Source: JANMZR01 sp031383555
Lineage (GTDB): Bacteria; Bacteroidota; Bacteroidia; Cytophagales; Spirosomataceae
Direction of reading: 5' to 3'
NCBI GenBank assembly: GCA_031383555.1
Contig: JANMZR010000300.1
Location: 1 to 40,203 of the forward strand
Length of the DNA: 40,203 nucleotides
In this document: one piece after another, positions 1 through 7,117 of the stretch
Numbering within the stretch: position 1 is the stretch's first letter
Layout of the letters: every line of letters begins with the position of its first letter
Program-made: the position numbers and the translations under genes
The notes under the pieces: model-generated
Seen by the model: only the letters and a program-made list of their open reading frames with translations
The model's database searches: none
Told to the model about the DNA's origin: nothing

Positions 1-412
<412 letters not shown>

Positions 413-530
413 ATTATTGAAAAATAATGAATAAAGCTGATTAAGCTAGAAATAGCAAAAATAGCAAAATAGAATAAAGACAGAAAGTTAATAATCTCCC
501 GCAACATAGCCTAAAGAAATTATAAAGAGC

Positions 531-645
531 TTCATGGCGCCGATAGGGCGAGTGGCACACCTCTTCCCATCCCGAACAGAGAAGTCAAGCCTCGCTCCGC
601 CGATGATACTGCAATCAAATGCGGGAAAGTAGGTAAGCGCCAGGA
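531..645 (+). rRNA. rrf: 5S ribosomal RNA
   Basis: The conserved core CCTCTTCCCATCCCGAACAG is at 560-579, followed by AGAAGTCAAGCC. The terminal helix I is seen as TGGCGC (535-540) pairing with GCGCCA (637-642). The length of about 115 bases is normal. Exact ends are estimated. It is the last gene of an rRNA operon and is followed at once by an intrinsic terminator. Confidence 0.95.
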
Positions 646-658
646 TATTAAATCCTAA

Positions 659-693
659 AATCCTCAATCATTTATTTGGTTGAGGATTTTTTA
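659..693 (+). terminator. Intrinsic terminator of the rRNA operon
   Basis: A perfect 9-bp stem, AATCCTCAA (659-667) with TTGAGGATT (680-688), closes a 12-base loop and runs into a T-rich tract at 687-693. It sits 14 bases after the 5S gene and ends the rrn transcript. Confidence 0.9.
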
Positions 694-791
694 TTGTCCA
701 ACAATTATAGGTTCGGACCGTTATAGAATATATGGGATTAAGCAAAAAGGGATCAAGTAAGAAAAATAATTAACTGTTAGACTTTAGCTAT

Positions 792-813
792 TAATACGAA
801 TTAAGAGTTAAAA
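792..813 (+). repeat. Left terminal inverted repeat of the decayed IS
   Basis: This 22-base sequence matches the reverse complement of 1838-1858 except for one extra A. It lies 22 bases beyond the stop of the transposase remnant, as expected for the end of a compact IS. Confidence 0.7.
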
Positions 814-835
814 AATTAAATTTTTAAAAAAGCGG

Positions 836-1711
836 CTAGCTTTCTGAAAATATTGATTTTTTTTCATTGGAAGGCCTTACACTACATGCTCTTTGAATAT
901 CTGTTTTTACGATTAACCAGCGGTTCGCCGCCCGATTGAAAAGGATACTATTGGTTGCCTTATTTATGAGACTGCTTATCAAAACATTTTATTGAAAGCG
1001 GCTTCAAATTGTTTTAGGTTTTCTGGCTGTGCTTTTCTAGCTTTTATTGTGTAAACATCCATGCATTATTTTCAAAATATTGATTTTGAAAATATTCTTT
1101 TTTTGTATAAATTTCATCGCCCAAAAGGATATGTTCTTAATGTTTGACCAAAATTGACGGTAAACATTTAGTTCATTTTCTGAGGCTTTAGTACTTACAA
1201 TACTTTCAGGATGAGGCATATGACCATTATATTGAAAGCCTAAAGCATGAAGTTTTGACCATAATAATAAAAGTTTTTAGTATAGCAATATCGTTTGTCT
1301 GTTAATTCCTCCTCTACTTTCCTGGGTCTTTTTCCAGAGTTTGTGATAATAGGCATTGAATCTAAAGACTATTTTCACTAGAAATACTGCTGGGTGCAAA
1401 TTCAGTAATTAATTTGTTTAAGAGCATACTAAAAGCGTCAACAAGCCTATTAAGTCTGATATTAAAAGCGACATAAGAAGGTAGCTTAGGAAACCAGTTG
1501 GCGTAATAATTTTTAATAAATTTGAGCATCTCTGAGATTGAAATTCTTTTTTCAGCATGCACACACAAAAATAAATAGTTGCAATTTCTTGGTCAGTAAA
1601 ATCTAAAGAATTATTATTTGTAAACCTTTGACATTGGTATTGTATTTCATTTTCATCACAAATAAAGCAGTAAATTTTTACTAATTTTGATTGATTCGCC
1701 TGATTAATCAT
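836..1711 (-). pseudogene. DDE transposase pseudogene with multiple frameshifts
   Basis: Reading the reverse strand and changing frame several times gives a nearly continuous transposase of about 290 residues. Recognisable pieces in order are an N-terminal 'KLVKIYCFICDE', 'NYYANWFPKLPSYVAFN', the first catalytic-Asp block 'LDSMPIITNSGKR', 'TDKRYC..KNFYYYG', 'HPESIVSTKASENEL', the second catalytic-Asp block 'GDEIYTKKEYF', 'KAQPENLKQFEAAFN', 'RQPIVSF' and a C-terminal 'WLIVKTDIQRAC'. At least five frame changes and an internal stop are needed. The position where relatives have the third catalytic acid ('RQPIES') reads V, so the active site also looks lost. The family comparison is from memory. 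The gene is dead. Confidence 0.82.
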
Positions 1712-1837
1712 GTGTGTTTTTAGTGCTTGGTAACACAATTAATATATTGAATATCAGGCACATAACCTAATCATTATACTCTTTTTTTGCTATGTTTTGT
1801 CATTGTTTTCAATATATATTAGAACAACTAAAAGTAC

Positions 1838-1858
1838 TTTTAACTCTTAATCGTATTA
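1838..1858 (-). repeat. Right terminal inverted repeat of the decayed IS
   Basis: This 21-base sequence is the inverted partner of 792-813. It lies 127 bases upstream of the transposase start, on the promoter side of the element. Confidence 0.7.
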
Positions 1859-2310
1859 TTAATAAAATTGTATGTATTAGTTATTAATTCAACAACATTT
1901 ATCAGTTCTGGAATACTAAATAAAATTATTTACTTTTCACAAATTAATTTGGGTAATCTTATTGGGAGGGGTGGGGGGTAGTACTGAAATTTTGAAAAAG
2001 AATAATCTTTTAATTCATTGATATTTAAGTCTTTTCAATTATATTTTCTTTATTCCCTACGGATTTAAGGGAAAATAATATTTAAATTGATGGTGAATCA
2101 AATAGTCAAAACATTTCCACTAGATTCACTAATCAGATTGCCTAATGGGGCGGATTAAATTTTCCAATAGATATGTGATACAATAATTTAGAAGGACTTC
2201 CTGCGAAAAATATTCTGGGGAAATTTATTTGGAAAATGTCAAAGAAAAAAAAGTTCAAATGGTATAAAAGGAATATTGACAAGTGGTTTTTGGCTGCTAC
2301 AATTTTAAAA
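1859..2310. other. Non-coding stretch between IS remnant and S24 repressor
   Basis: About 450 AT-rich bases with no open frame that resembles a protein. The only unusual things are a G-run block at 1964-1978 (GGGAGGGGTGGGGGG) and a weak 6-bp hairpin near 2050-2078 (TTCCCT/AGGGAA). No clear terminator for the reverse-strand repressor gene ending at 2311 is visible. Confidence 0.5.
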
Positions 2311-2994
2311 TTATTCAACTCCTGCATCTATAATATTTGTTATTTTCCATACTCCTTTTATTTCTTCCTTTTTAATTATTATGTTTCCCGATTTAAGATT
2401 ATCTGAATGCAACGTAAGTGTGTTTTTGGAAAGTAAGTCGTTGTCTTTAATGCGCTTGACTACAAAAAAATCACGGTAAATAATTGCATAAACACCGCCT
2501 GTAATATAAGGCCACTCAGTTTCCGAAATTTGATTTGCTAATACTTTATTGCCACTCTGTAGCTGTGGACTCATACTATTACCTTGAATCTCAATTACGA
2601 CGGGGTGTTTTTTGTTTTTAAGGTTTGCTTTTAAAACGGAATGTTTGCCTAAATCTTCATATTTTAGGCTCACATTATAATTTTCAATAAAACTTGCCTG
2701 AAACTTTATAGGTAAATAGGGAATTTCTTCATAGGATAGGTCATCTACTAAAGCACCTTCCTTTTTTGAGTGTATTAAAATTGGCTCAACTCCTTTAAAT
2801 ATATAATCTGGGTTAATTTCAGGATATTTTTCTATCAGTTTGAAAATAGTATTATAGGAAGGTTTGGTTTTTCCATTCATAATATTGTAAAATTTTGAAG
2901 AATTTTCATTCAATATTTTGGCAATTTGGTATGTGGTAAGGTCTAAAGCTTCAATAATATTTTTAAGTCTAGTATGTATATTATTAGTTGCCAT
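2311..2994 (-). CDS. HTH / S24 (LexA-CI-like) transcriptional repressor
   Basis: A 227-residue regulator. Residues ~8-62 look like an XRE-type helix-turn-helix ('TYQIAKILNENSSKFYNIMNG'-like, with the usual N-I-x-N-G-K-T-K-P turn). Residues ~115-220 form a peptidase S24 fold: Ser140 in 'GNSMSP' and Lys180 in 'FVVKRI' match the Ser/Lys dyad of LexA, UmuD and CI repressors. No clear Ala-Gly autocleavage site is visible in the linker, so self-cleavage is unproven; many Bacteroidota proteins of this type bind DNA without known cleavage. The gene stands alone beside a dead IS, with no phage, umuC or toxin neighbour, so its targets are unknown. An inverted repeat lies just upstream. Confidence 0.88.
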   Translation of the reverse strand: MATNNIHTRLKNIIEALDLTTYQIAKILNENSSKFYNIMNGKTKPSYNTIFKLIEKYPEINPDYIFKGVEPILIHSKKEGALVDDLSYEEIPYLPIKFQASFIENYNVSLKYEDLGKHSVLKANLKNKKHPVVIEIQGNSMSPQLQSGNKVLANQISETEWPYITGGVYAIIYRDFFVVKRIKDNDLLSKNTLTLHSDNLKSGNIIIKKEEIKGVWKITNIIDAGVE

Positions 2995-3017
2995 GAGAAA
3001 TTAAATATAAGTTTTTT

Positions 3018-3055
3018 AACGTATAAATATATGAATAATATTTGATAAATACGTT
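3018..3055. promoter_or_regulatory. Candidate operator: AACGTAT inverted repeat
   Basis: AACGTAT (3018-3024) and its exact inverse ATACGTT (3049-3055) are spaced so that their centres are 31 bp apart, about three helical turns. They begin 24 bases upstream of the S24 repressor's start, where its own promoter must lie. Paired half-sites here would fit autorepression by a dimeric or tetrameric CI-like protein. This is an inference from position and symmetry only; seven-base inverted repeats are not rare in AT-rich DNA. Confidence 0.45.
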
Positions 3056-3245
3056 TTAAACAAGCTACAATTTAAAAATATACTATTAAATAATTTAGGT
3101 TTGGTTGTAATTATCTTTAAATTACTGGGGGCATAACCACCTACTTGCTAAAGAAGCTTGTGTTGTTAAAAGATTGTCGAAAGGGTATTATTGGAATATT
3201 AAAAAATGAATTTATTATAAAAATGGATGAAACATTAATTCTTTT

Positions 3246-3276
3246 TTGCATATTAAAAATGAGTGTGTTATCTTTG
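3246..3276 (+). promoter_or_regulatory. Bacteroidota-type promoter of tRNA-Trp / secE operon
   Basis: TTG (3246-3248), a 20-base spacer and TATCTTTG (3269-3276) match the -33/-7 consensus TTG-N19/20-TAnnTTTG of the primary sigma factor in this phylum. Transcription would start near 3283, about 45 bases before tRNA-Trp. The core with its downstream bases, TATCTTTGCACTCC, recurs exactly ahead of the rplC operon at 18759-18772. Confidence 0.8.
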
Positions 3277-3325
3277 CACTCCGTTTTGGAAACGGTAACA
3301 ATCAGCTTATTTTTGATTGCTTATT

Positions 3326-3396
3326 ACGGGCATGGTGCAATGGTTGCATACGGGTCTCCAAAACCTTTGATCTGAGTTCGAATCTTAGTGCCCGTG
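3326..3396 (+). tRNA. trnW: tRNA-Trp (anticodon CCA)
   Basis: A full cloverleaf can be drawn. The acceptor stem is ACGGGCA (3326-3332) with TGCCCGT (3389-3395), followed by discriminator G3396. The D stem is GTGC/GCAT. The anticodon loop CTCCAAA is at 3356-3362 with CCA at 3358-3360. The T arm is CTGAG-TTCGAAT-CTTAG (3372-3388). The CCA tail is not encoded. It lies 28 bases before secE with no promoter between, so it is probably cut out of the same transcript. In many relatives a tuf gene precedes this tRNA; here none does. Confidence 0.96.
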
Positions 3397-3424
3397 CTCT
3401 TTTAATAGTTTTATTTGAAACAAT

Positions 3425-3607
3425 ATGATTGACTTATTTAAAGCATCTTGGACAGAAGTTACACAACATGTAACTTGGCCCAAATTCTCAGATTTGCAAG
3501 CAAGCTCTACACTAGTGCTGATTGCCTCTTTAATATTTGCTCTTTTGGTTGGAGTAATAGATTTTGTATTTAAATCTGGTTTAGACCTTTTTTATAAATC
3601 ATTTTAA
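3425..3607 (+). CDS. secE: Preprotein translocase subunit SecE
   Basis: A 60-residue protein of the short, single-span SecE type. An amphipathic N-terminal helix carries the family signature 'SWTEVTQHVTWPKF' (residues ~8-21). One transmembrane helix follows (~30-50, 'LVLIASLIFALLVGVIDFVF'). SecE clamps SecY in the inner membrane and is essential for Sec export. The order tRNA-Trp, secE, nusG, rplK is conserved across bacteria and supports the call. nusG follows after 46 bases. Confidence 0.95.
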   Translation: MIDLFKASWTEVTQHVTWPKFSDLQASSTLVLIASLIFALLVGVIDFVFKSGLDLFYKSF

Positions 3608-3653
3608 GGTGTGCTTTTAAAAAACACTTTATAATTAGAATAATATTTTTATT

Positions 3654-4205
3654 ATGGCTGAAACTAAATGGTATGTGTTGCGGGCTGTTTCTGGACAAGA
3701 AAAAAAGATAAAAGTTTATCTTGAAAATGAAGTGGCTCGTCAGAATTTATCTGATTATGTACCGCAGATATTAATACCTTCCGAAAAAGTTTATGAGGTC
3801 AGAAATGGTAAGAAACGTGTTCGAGAAAAGTCGTTTTTCCCTGGGTATATTATAGTTGAGGCTGATCTTTCACATGGGGAGGTGAGTCATATTGTAACAT
3901 CAATGCCTGGAGTAATTGGTTTTTTGAGTGCTAATACAGGTGGAACTTCAAAAACCCCTATACCACTCCGATTATCAGAAATTAATAGAATATTAGGAAA
4001 AGTTGATGAAAATTCTCAAGAAGAAGTAATTGCAGCAGCTACTTTCTTAAAAGGAGAAACAATTAAAGTAATGGACGGGCCTTTTAGTGGCTTTGAAGGT
4101 ACTGTTGAGGAAATTTTTGACGAAAGGAAAAAATTAAATGTGATGGTCAAAATATTTGGCAGAAATACGCCAGTTGAATTGAACTATTCGCAAGTAGAAA
4201 AGTAG
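3654..4205 (+). CDS. nusG: Transcription termination/antitermination factor NusG
   Basis: A 183-residue NusG of normal length. The NGN domain (residues 1-~115) begins 'KWYVLRAVSGQEKKIKVYLE' and contains 'KSFFPGYIIVEADL', which docks on the RNA polymerase beta' clamp. The KOW domain (~128-183) has 'GETIKVMDGPFSGFEGTVEE', which contacts Rho or ribosomal S10. NusG couples transcription to translation, and it sits here beside genes for both machines. No extra domain is inserted. A 183-base gap with short CTAACATC-like repeats separates it from rplK. Confidence 0.97.
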   Translation: MAETKWYVLRAVSGQEKKIKVYLENEVARQNLSDYVPQILIPSEKVYEVRNGKKRVREKSFFPGYIIVEADLSHGEVSHIVTSMPGVIGFLSANTGGTSKTPIPLRLSEINRILGKVDENSQEEVIAAATFLKGETIKVMDGPFSGFEGTVEEIFDERKKLNVMVKIFGRNTPVELNYSQVEK

Positions 4206-4388
4206 TGATGAGATAATAGTGGTAAGAGATGAGTTTTGGAATATTCTAACATCTAACATCCAATATTTAACATCTGAATTTGAGTTACGCACACCAAAAA
4301 TAATTGAAACAATAAATTGAAACTGGGGCTTCCAACCATTAAGTTTTGAGATAGCGTTTCATCACAAAAAAGTTAAACATCAAACAAA
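4206..4388. other. nusG-rplK gap with short degenerate repeats
   Basis: The gap has three related 7-8-mers, CTAACATC, CTAACATC and TTAACATC, at about 4247-4277. It has no clear terminator and no TAnnTTTG promoter, so transcription from nusG probably continues into rplK. Confidence 0.4.
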
Positions 4389-4826
4389 ATGGCAAAAGAA
4401 ATTGCTGGCTATGTCAAGTTGCAATGCAAAGGCGGGCAAGCCAACCCTTCGCCACCAATCGGCCCTGCATTAGGTTCGAAAGGTTTGAATATCATGGAGT
4501 TCTGTAAGCAATTTAATGCTAGAACTCAAGATAAGCAAGGTGTTGTATTGCCAGTATTGATTACTTATTTTGCTGACAAATCATTTGAATTTGTTGTAAA
4601 AACTCCACCAGCACCAATTTTGATATTGGAAGCTGCAAAAGTAAAGTTAGGTTCGGCTCAGCCAAATCTTAAGAAAGTTGGATCAGTGTCATGGGATCAG
4701 GTAAAAGAAATTGCCGAAATCAAAATGCCTGACCTTAACTGTTTTACTGTGGACAAAGCAATGAGTATGATTGCTGGTACTGCTCGTTCGATGGGAATAA
4801 CTGTAACTGGCGACAAGCCATTCTGA
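4389..4826 (+). CDS. rplK: 50S ribosomal protein L11 (uL11)
   Basis: A 145-residue L11 of normal length. The N-terminal domain has the proline-rich signature 'ANPSPPIGPALGSKGLNIM' (residues ~19-37), which contacts L10/L12 and release and elongation factors. The C-terminal domain ends in 'MSMIAGTARSMGITVTG', which binds the 23S GTPase-associated rRNA. It starts the rplK-rplA-rplJ-rplL series that builds the L1 and L7/L12 stalks. The start ATG follows an A-rich stretch, with no Shine-Dalgarno. Confidence 0.97.
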   Translation: MAKEIAGYVKLQCKGGQANPSPPIGPALGSKGLNIMEFCKQFNARTQDKQGVVLPVLITYFADKSFEFVVKTPPAPILILEAAKVKLGSAQPNLKKVGSVSWDQVKEIAEIKMPDLNCFTVDKAMSMIAGTARSMGITVTGDKPF

Positions 4827-4865
4827 TTTAAAGTTGAGGTAAAATAATTCCAATACAAAATCGAT

Positions 4866-4929
4866 AAATCAAAGCAAACAAAAACAACACTTTTAAAATA
4901 ATTTGTTTTTAAAAAATTTGTTTTGATTT
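4866..4929 (+). promoter_or_regulatory. Long stem-loop in the rplK-rplA gap
   Basis: AAATCAAAGCAAA (4866-4878) can pair with TTTGTTTTGATTT (4917-4929) over 13 positions, including one G-U pair, around a 38-base loop. It ends 55 bases before the L1 start. In other bacteria L1 represses its own operon by binding mRNA, so a structured leader here is plausible. The pairing is A/T-rich and could be chance. Confidence 0.4.
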
Positions 4930-4984
4930 TAATTTTTTGGCTTAGATAATTAGATTTCCAAAACAAAAAATTCTAAAAACAAAA

Positions 4985-5683
4985 ATGGCTAAATTAACAA
5001 AAAAGCAAAAAGAAGCACTTTCAAAATACGATAGCACCCAGTCATTTTCATTGACAAAAGCTGCCGAGATTTTGAAAGATATTTCGTATACGAAATTTGA
5101 TGCTTCTGTGGATATTGATGTTCGATTAGGCGTTGATCCTCGTAAAGCTGATCAAATGGTGCGTGGAGTTGTGGCCCTTCCTCATGGAACTGGTAAAGAT
5201 GTAAGAGTACTTGTACTTTGCACACCAGATAAAGAAGAAGAAGCTAAGGCTGCAGGTGCTGACTTTGTTGGCCTTGACGAATATATCGCTAAAATTGAAA
5301 AAGGATGGACAGATATCGATGTAATCATTACTATGCCAACAGTTATGGCAAAAATTGGTAGACTCGGTAGAGTGTTGGGTCCTAGGAGTTTGATGCCAAA
5401 CCCAAAGTCAGGTACTGTAACTTTGGAAGTTGGTAAAGCCGTAAAGGAAGTAAAGGCTGGAAAAATTGACTTTAAAGTCGATAAATTCGGAATTATACAT
5501 GCTTCAGTCGGAAAGGTAAGTTTTTCACCTGAAAAAATTGCCGAAAATGCACAAGAAGTATTAAACACATTAATGAAATTGAAACCGAGCTCTTCAAAAG
5601 GCACTTATGTTCGTAGTATTAATATGAGCGCAACAATGTCGCCTGGTGTTTCAATTGATAAAGCAACAGTAACAGGACTATAA
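4985..5683 (+). CDS. rplA: 50S ribosomal protein L1 (uL1)
   Basis: A 232-residue L1 of normal bacterial length. It carries the family signature around residues ~118-140 ('PTVMAKIGRLGRVLGPRSLM' followed by PNPKSGTV). L1 binds helix 76-78 of 23S rRNA and forms the mobile stalk that helps release E-site tRNA. In E. coli it also represses its own operon. The stop codon is followed after a single base by the rplJ start, so the two are almost certainly translationally coupled. Confidence 0.98.
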   Translation: MAKLTKKQKEALSKYDSTQSFSLTKAAEILKDISYTKFDASVDIDVRLGVDPRKADQMVRGVVALPHGTGKDVRVLVLCTPDKEEEAKAAGADFVGLDEYIAKIEKGWTDIDVIITMPTVMAKIGRLGRVLGPRSLMPNPKSGTVTLEVGKAVKEVKAGKIDFKVDKFGIIHASVGKVSFSPEKIAENAQEVLNTLMKLKPSSSKGTYVRSINMSATMSPGVSIDKATVTGL

Positions 5684-5684
5684 T

Positions 5685-6221
5685 ATGACTAGAGAAGAAA
5701 AATCGGTAATAATCGAAGAATTAAGTGAGAAATTTAAAGTTACTCCTTATTTCTACATCACTAACGCCTCTGGAATGTCCGTTGCCGAAACAAATAATTT
5801 GCGTAGGGAATGCTTTAAAAGAGGTGTTGAGTACAAAGTGTATAAAAATACATTGATTGGCAAGGCCCTTGAAACTTTGGATACAGACTATACTTCTTTT
5901 TCAGAAGCAGGCGTATTAAAAGGATTTTCAGGAGTTATGTTTCATCCAGAGTCTGGTAAAGAAGCAGCCAAATTAATAAAAGAATTTATAAAAAGCTCAG
6001 GTAGTAAAAACCTTAGACTTAAAGGTGCTTCTGTTGATAATAGTTTATTCATCGGCCATGATCAGTTGGACGCTTTAATAAACCTAAAGTCAAAAACAGA
6101 ATTAATTGGAGAGGTTATTGGTTTATTGCAATCGCCTGCTAAAAATGTTATTTCTGCACTTAAAAGCAGTGGTGGCAAATTAGCTGGTATATTGAAAACA
6201 CTCGAAGAGCGTGCAGCATAA
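5685..6221 (+). CDS. rplJ: 50S ribosomal protein L10 (uL10)
   Basis: A 178-residue L10. The N-terminal rRNA-binding domain is intact ('FKVTPYFYITNASGMSVAET', 'CFKRGVEYKVYKNTLIGKAL'). The C-terminal helix that carries the L7/L12 dimers ends 'KLAGILKTLEERAA'. L10 anchors the stalk that recruits translation GTPases. It starts one base after rplA. A 177-base gap with a long-range hairpin separates it from rplL, which could set the excess of L12 over L10. Confidence 0.97.
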   Translation: MTREEKSVIIEELSEKFKVTPYFYITNASGMSVAETNNLRRECFKRGVEYKVYKNTLIGKALETLDTDYTSFSEAGVLKGFSGVMFHPESGKEAAKLIKEFIKSSGSKNLRLKGASVDNSLFIGHDQLDALINLKSKTELIGEVIGLLQSPAKNVISALKSSGGKLAGILKTLEERAA

Positions 6222-6249
6222 ATTCGTATTTGACATACACAGAAAAATA

Positions 6250-6348
6250 GTGAGCAAATAGGTTCAATTATTTTTGTTTTAGTGGATGTTAAGTTAAATA
6301 TTAGTTGAGCGATTTGCTCACAAAAAAAAATTGGGATTTGTTTTCCCA
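6250..6348 (+). promoter_or_regulatory. Structured rplJ-rplL intergenic leader
   Basis: GTGAGCAAAT (6250-6259) is the exact reverse complement of ATTTGCTCAC (6312-6321), giving a 10-bp stem around 52 bases, followed by nine A residues. A second small hairpin, TGGGA (6332-6336) with TCCCA (6344-6348), follows. The rplL start is 50 bases downstream. This may be a processing or stability element that raises L12 output, which must reach four or more copies per L10. No promoter consensus is seen in the gap. Confidence 0.5.
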
Positions 6349-6398
6349 GTTTATTAAAAACAATTTTACATAATAATAACAATTAATATTTTATAAAA

Positions 6399-6785
6399 AT
6401 GGCAGATTTAAAAGCATTCGCTGAGCAGTTGGTTAACCTTACCGTTAAAGAAGTAAACGAACTTGCAGCAATATTGAAAGACGAGTATGGCATTGAGCCA
6501 GCAGCAGCAGCAGCCGTAATGGTTGCAGGTGGTGGTGCAGCAGCAGGTGGAGATGCTCCAGTAGTTGAAGAGAAAACATCTTTTGATGTAATCTTGAAAT
6601 CAGCTGGTGCAGCTAAGCTATCGGTTGTGAAATTAGTAAAAGACCTTACTGGGCTTGGCTTGAAAGAAGCTAAAGACTTGGTTGATGCTGCTCCAAAGGC
6701 AGTTAAAGAAGGTGTTTCTAAAGACGAAGCAGAAGGTTTGAAAAAATCATTAGAAGAAGCTGGTGCTGAAGTAGAAGTTAAGTAA
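6399..6785 (+). CDS. rplL: 50S ribosomal protein L7/L12 (bL12)
   Basis: A 128-residue L7/L12. The N-terminal dimerisation domain ('LKAFAEQLVNLTVKEVNELA') is joined by an Ala/Gly-rich hinge (residues ~37-53) to the conserved C-terminal domain 'EEKTSFDVILKSAGAAKLSV ... LGLKEAKDLVDAAPKAVKEG'. The C-terminal domain recruits EF-Tu, EF-G and other GTPases. As in other bacteria it directly precedes rpoBC, but here a terminator and a new promoter lie between. Confidence 0.98.
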   Translation: MADLKAFAEQLVNLTVKEVNELAAILKDEYGIEPAAAAAVMVAGGGAAAGGDAPVVEEKTSFDVILKSAGAAKLSVVKLVKDLTGLGLKEAKDLVDAAPKAVKEGVSKDEAEGLKKSLEEAGAEVEVK

Positions 6786-6814
6786 TTCCTATTTTTTCTC
6801 TTATTGAGAATTTT

Positions 6815-6850
6815 AAAAAGGTGTTGGATGTAAGTTCACCACCTTTTTTT
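6815..6850 (+). terminator. Terminator or attenuator after rplL
   Basis: AAAAAGGTG (6815-6823) pairs with CACCTTTTT (6840-6848), and the T-run continues to 6850. The core is only four G/C-rich pairs, so it may be a partial terminator that lets some transcripts read into rpoB, as happens at the E. coli rplL-rpoB attenuator. Confidence 0.7.
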
Positions 6851-6913
6851 GTAAAAAACATATTAGTTTTTTATTATCACCCCATAACCATGACCAATTT
6901 AACAAAATAAAAT

Positions 6914-6944
6914 TTGTTAAACTAAATTCATTTTTGTACCTTTG
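6914..6944 (+). promoter_or_regulatory. Promoter of rpoBC
   Basis: TTG (6914-6916), a 20-base spacer and TACCTTTG (6937-6944) match the Bacteroidota -33/-7 consensus exactly. Transcription would start near 6951. It lies after the rplL terminator, giving rpoB-rpoC-DUF3467 its own control. Confidence 0.82.
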
Positions 6945-6950
6945 CAGGCT

Positions 6951-7117
6951 ATTTGCCATTTACTGAAACAATCATTCCTTTCGTAGAGGACTGGTCAAGG
7001 GTTTTTGAGCATCTCATTTCTACGGGGCGCTTTCGATAATACATTGAAAATGAAGGGAAAAGCCTAAAAATTTCCTAAGTTGATCTTAATAATTCACATT
7101 AAAAAAAATTCAACGCC
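6951..7117 (+). promoter_or_regulatory. Long 5' leader of rpoB
   Basis: About 167 untranslated bases, less AT-rich than other gaps here, separate the predicted start of transcription from the rpoB start. CGTAGA (6982-6987) can pair with TCTACG (7019-7024), suggesting folded RNA. No known riboswitch class is recognised. Leader function is inferred from length and base composition. Confidence 0.4.

Larger units (their letters stand above)
792..1858 (-). mobile_element. Decayed insertion sequence (~1.07 kb) with terminal inverted repeats
   Basis: The reading-frame wreck of a DDE transposase (836-1711, reverse strand) is bracketed by two near-identical inverted sequences: TAATACGAATTAAGAGTTAAAA at 792-813 and, inverted, TTTTAACTCTTAATCGTATTA at 1838-1858. 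They differ by one inserted base. Their positions, just outside the transposase remnant and about 1067 bases apart, fit the ends of a simple IS. No convincing target-site duplication is seen. The element cannot make transposase itself. Family is uncertain: the protein recalls Bacteroidota IS982/IS5-like DDE transposases. Inferred from the sequence, not from a database match. Confidence 0.75.

Noticed and set aside
2142..2327. 61-codon reverse-strand frame after the S24 gene
   Set aside because: Low-complexity Phe/Asn/Leu composition, no domain, overlaps the end of the repressor gene.
3145..3428. Two forward frames of 76 and 60 codons
   Set aside because: They run through the promoter and tRNA-Trp and have no recognisable protein features.
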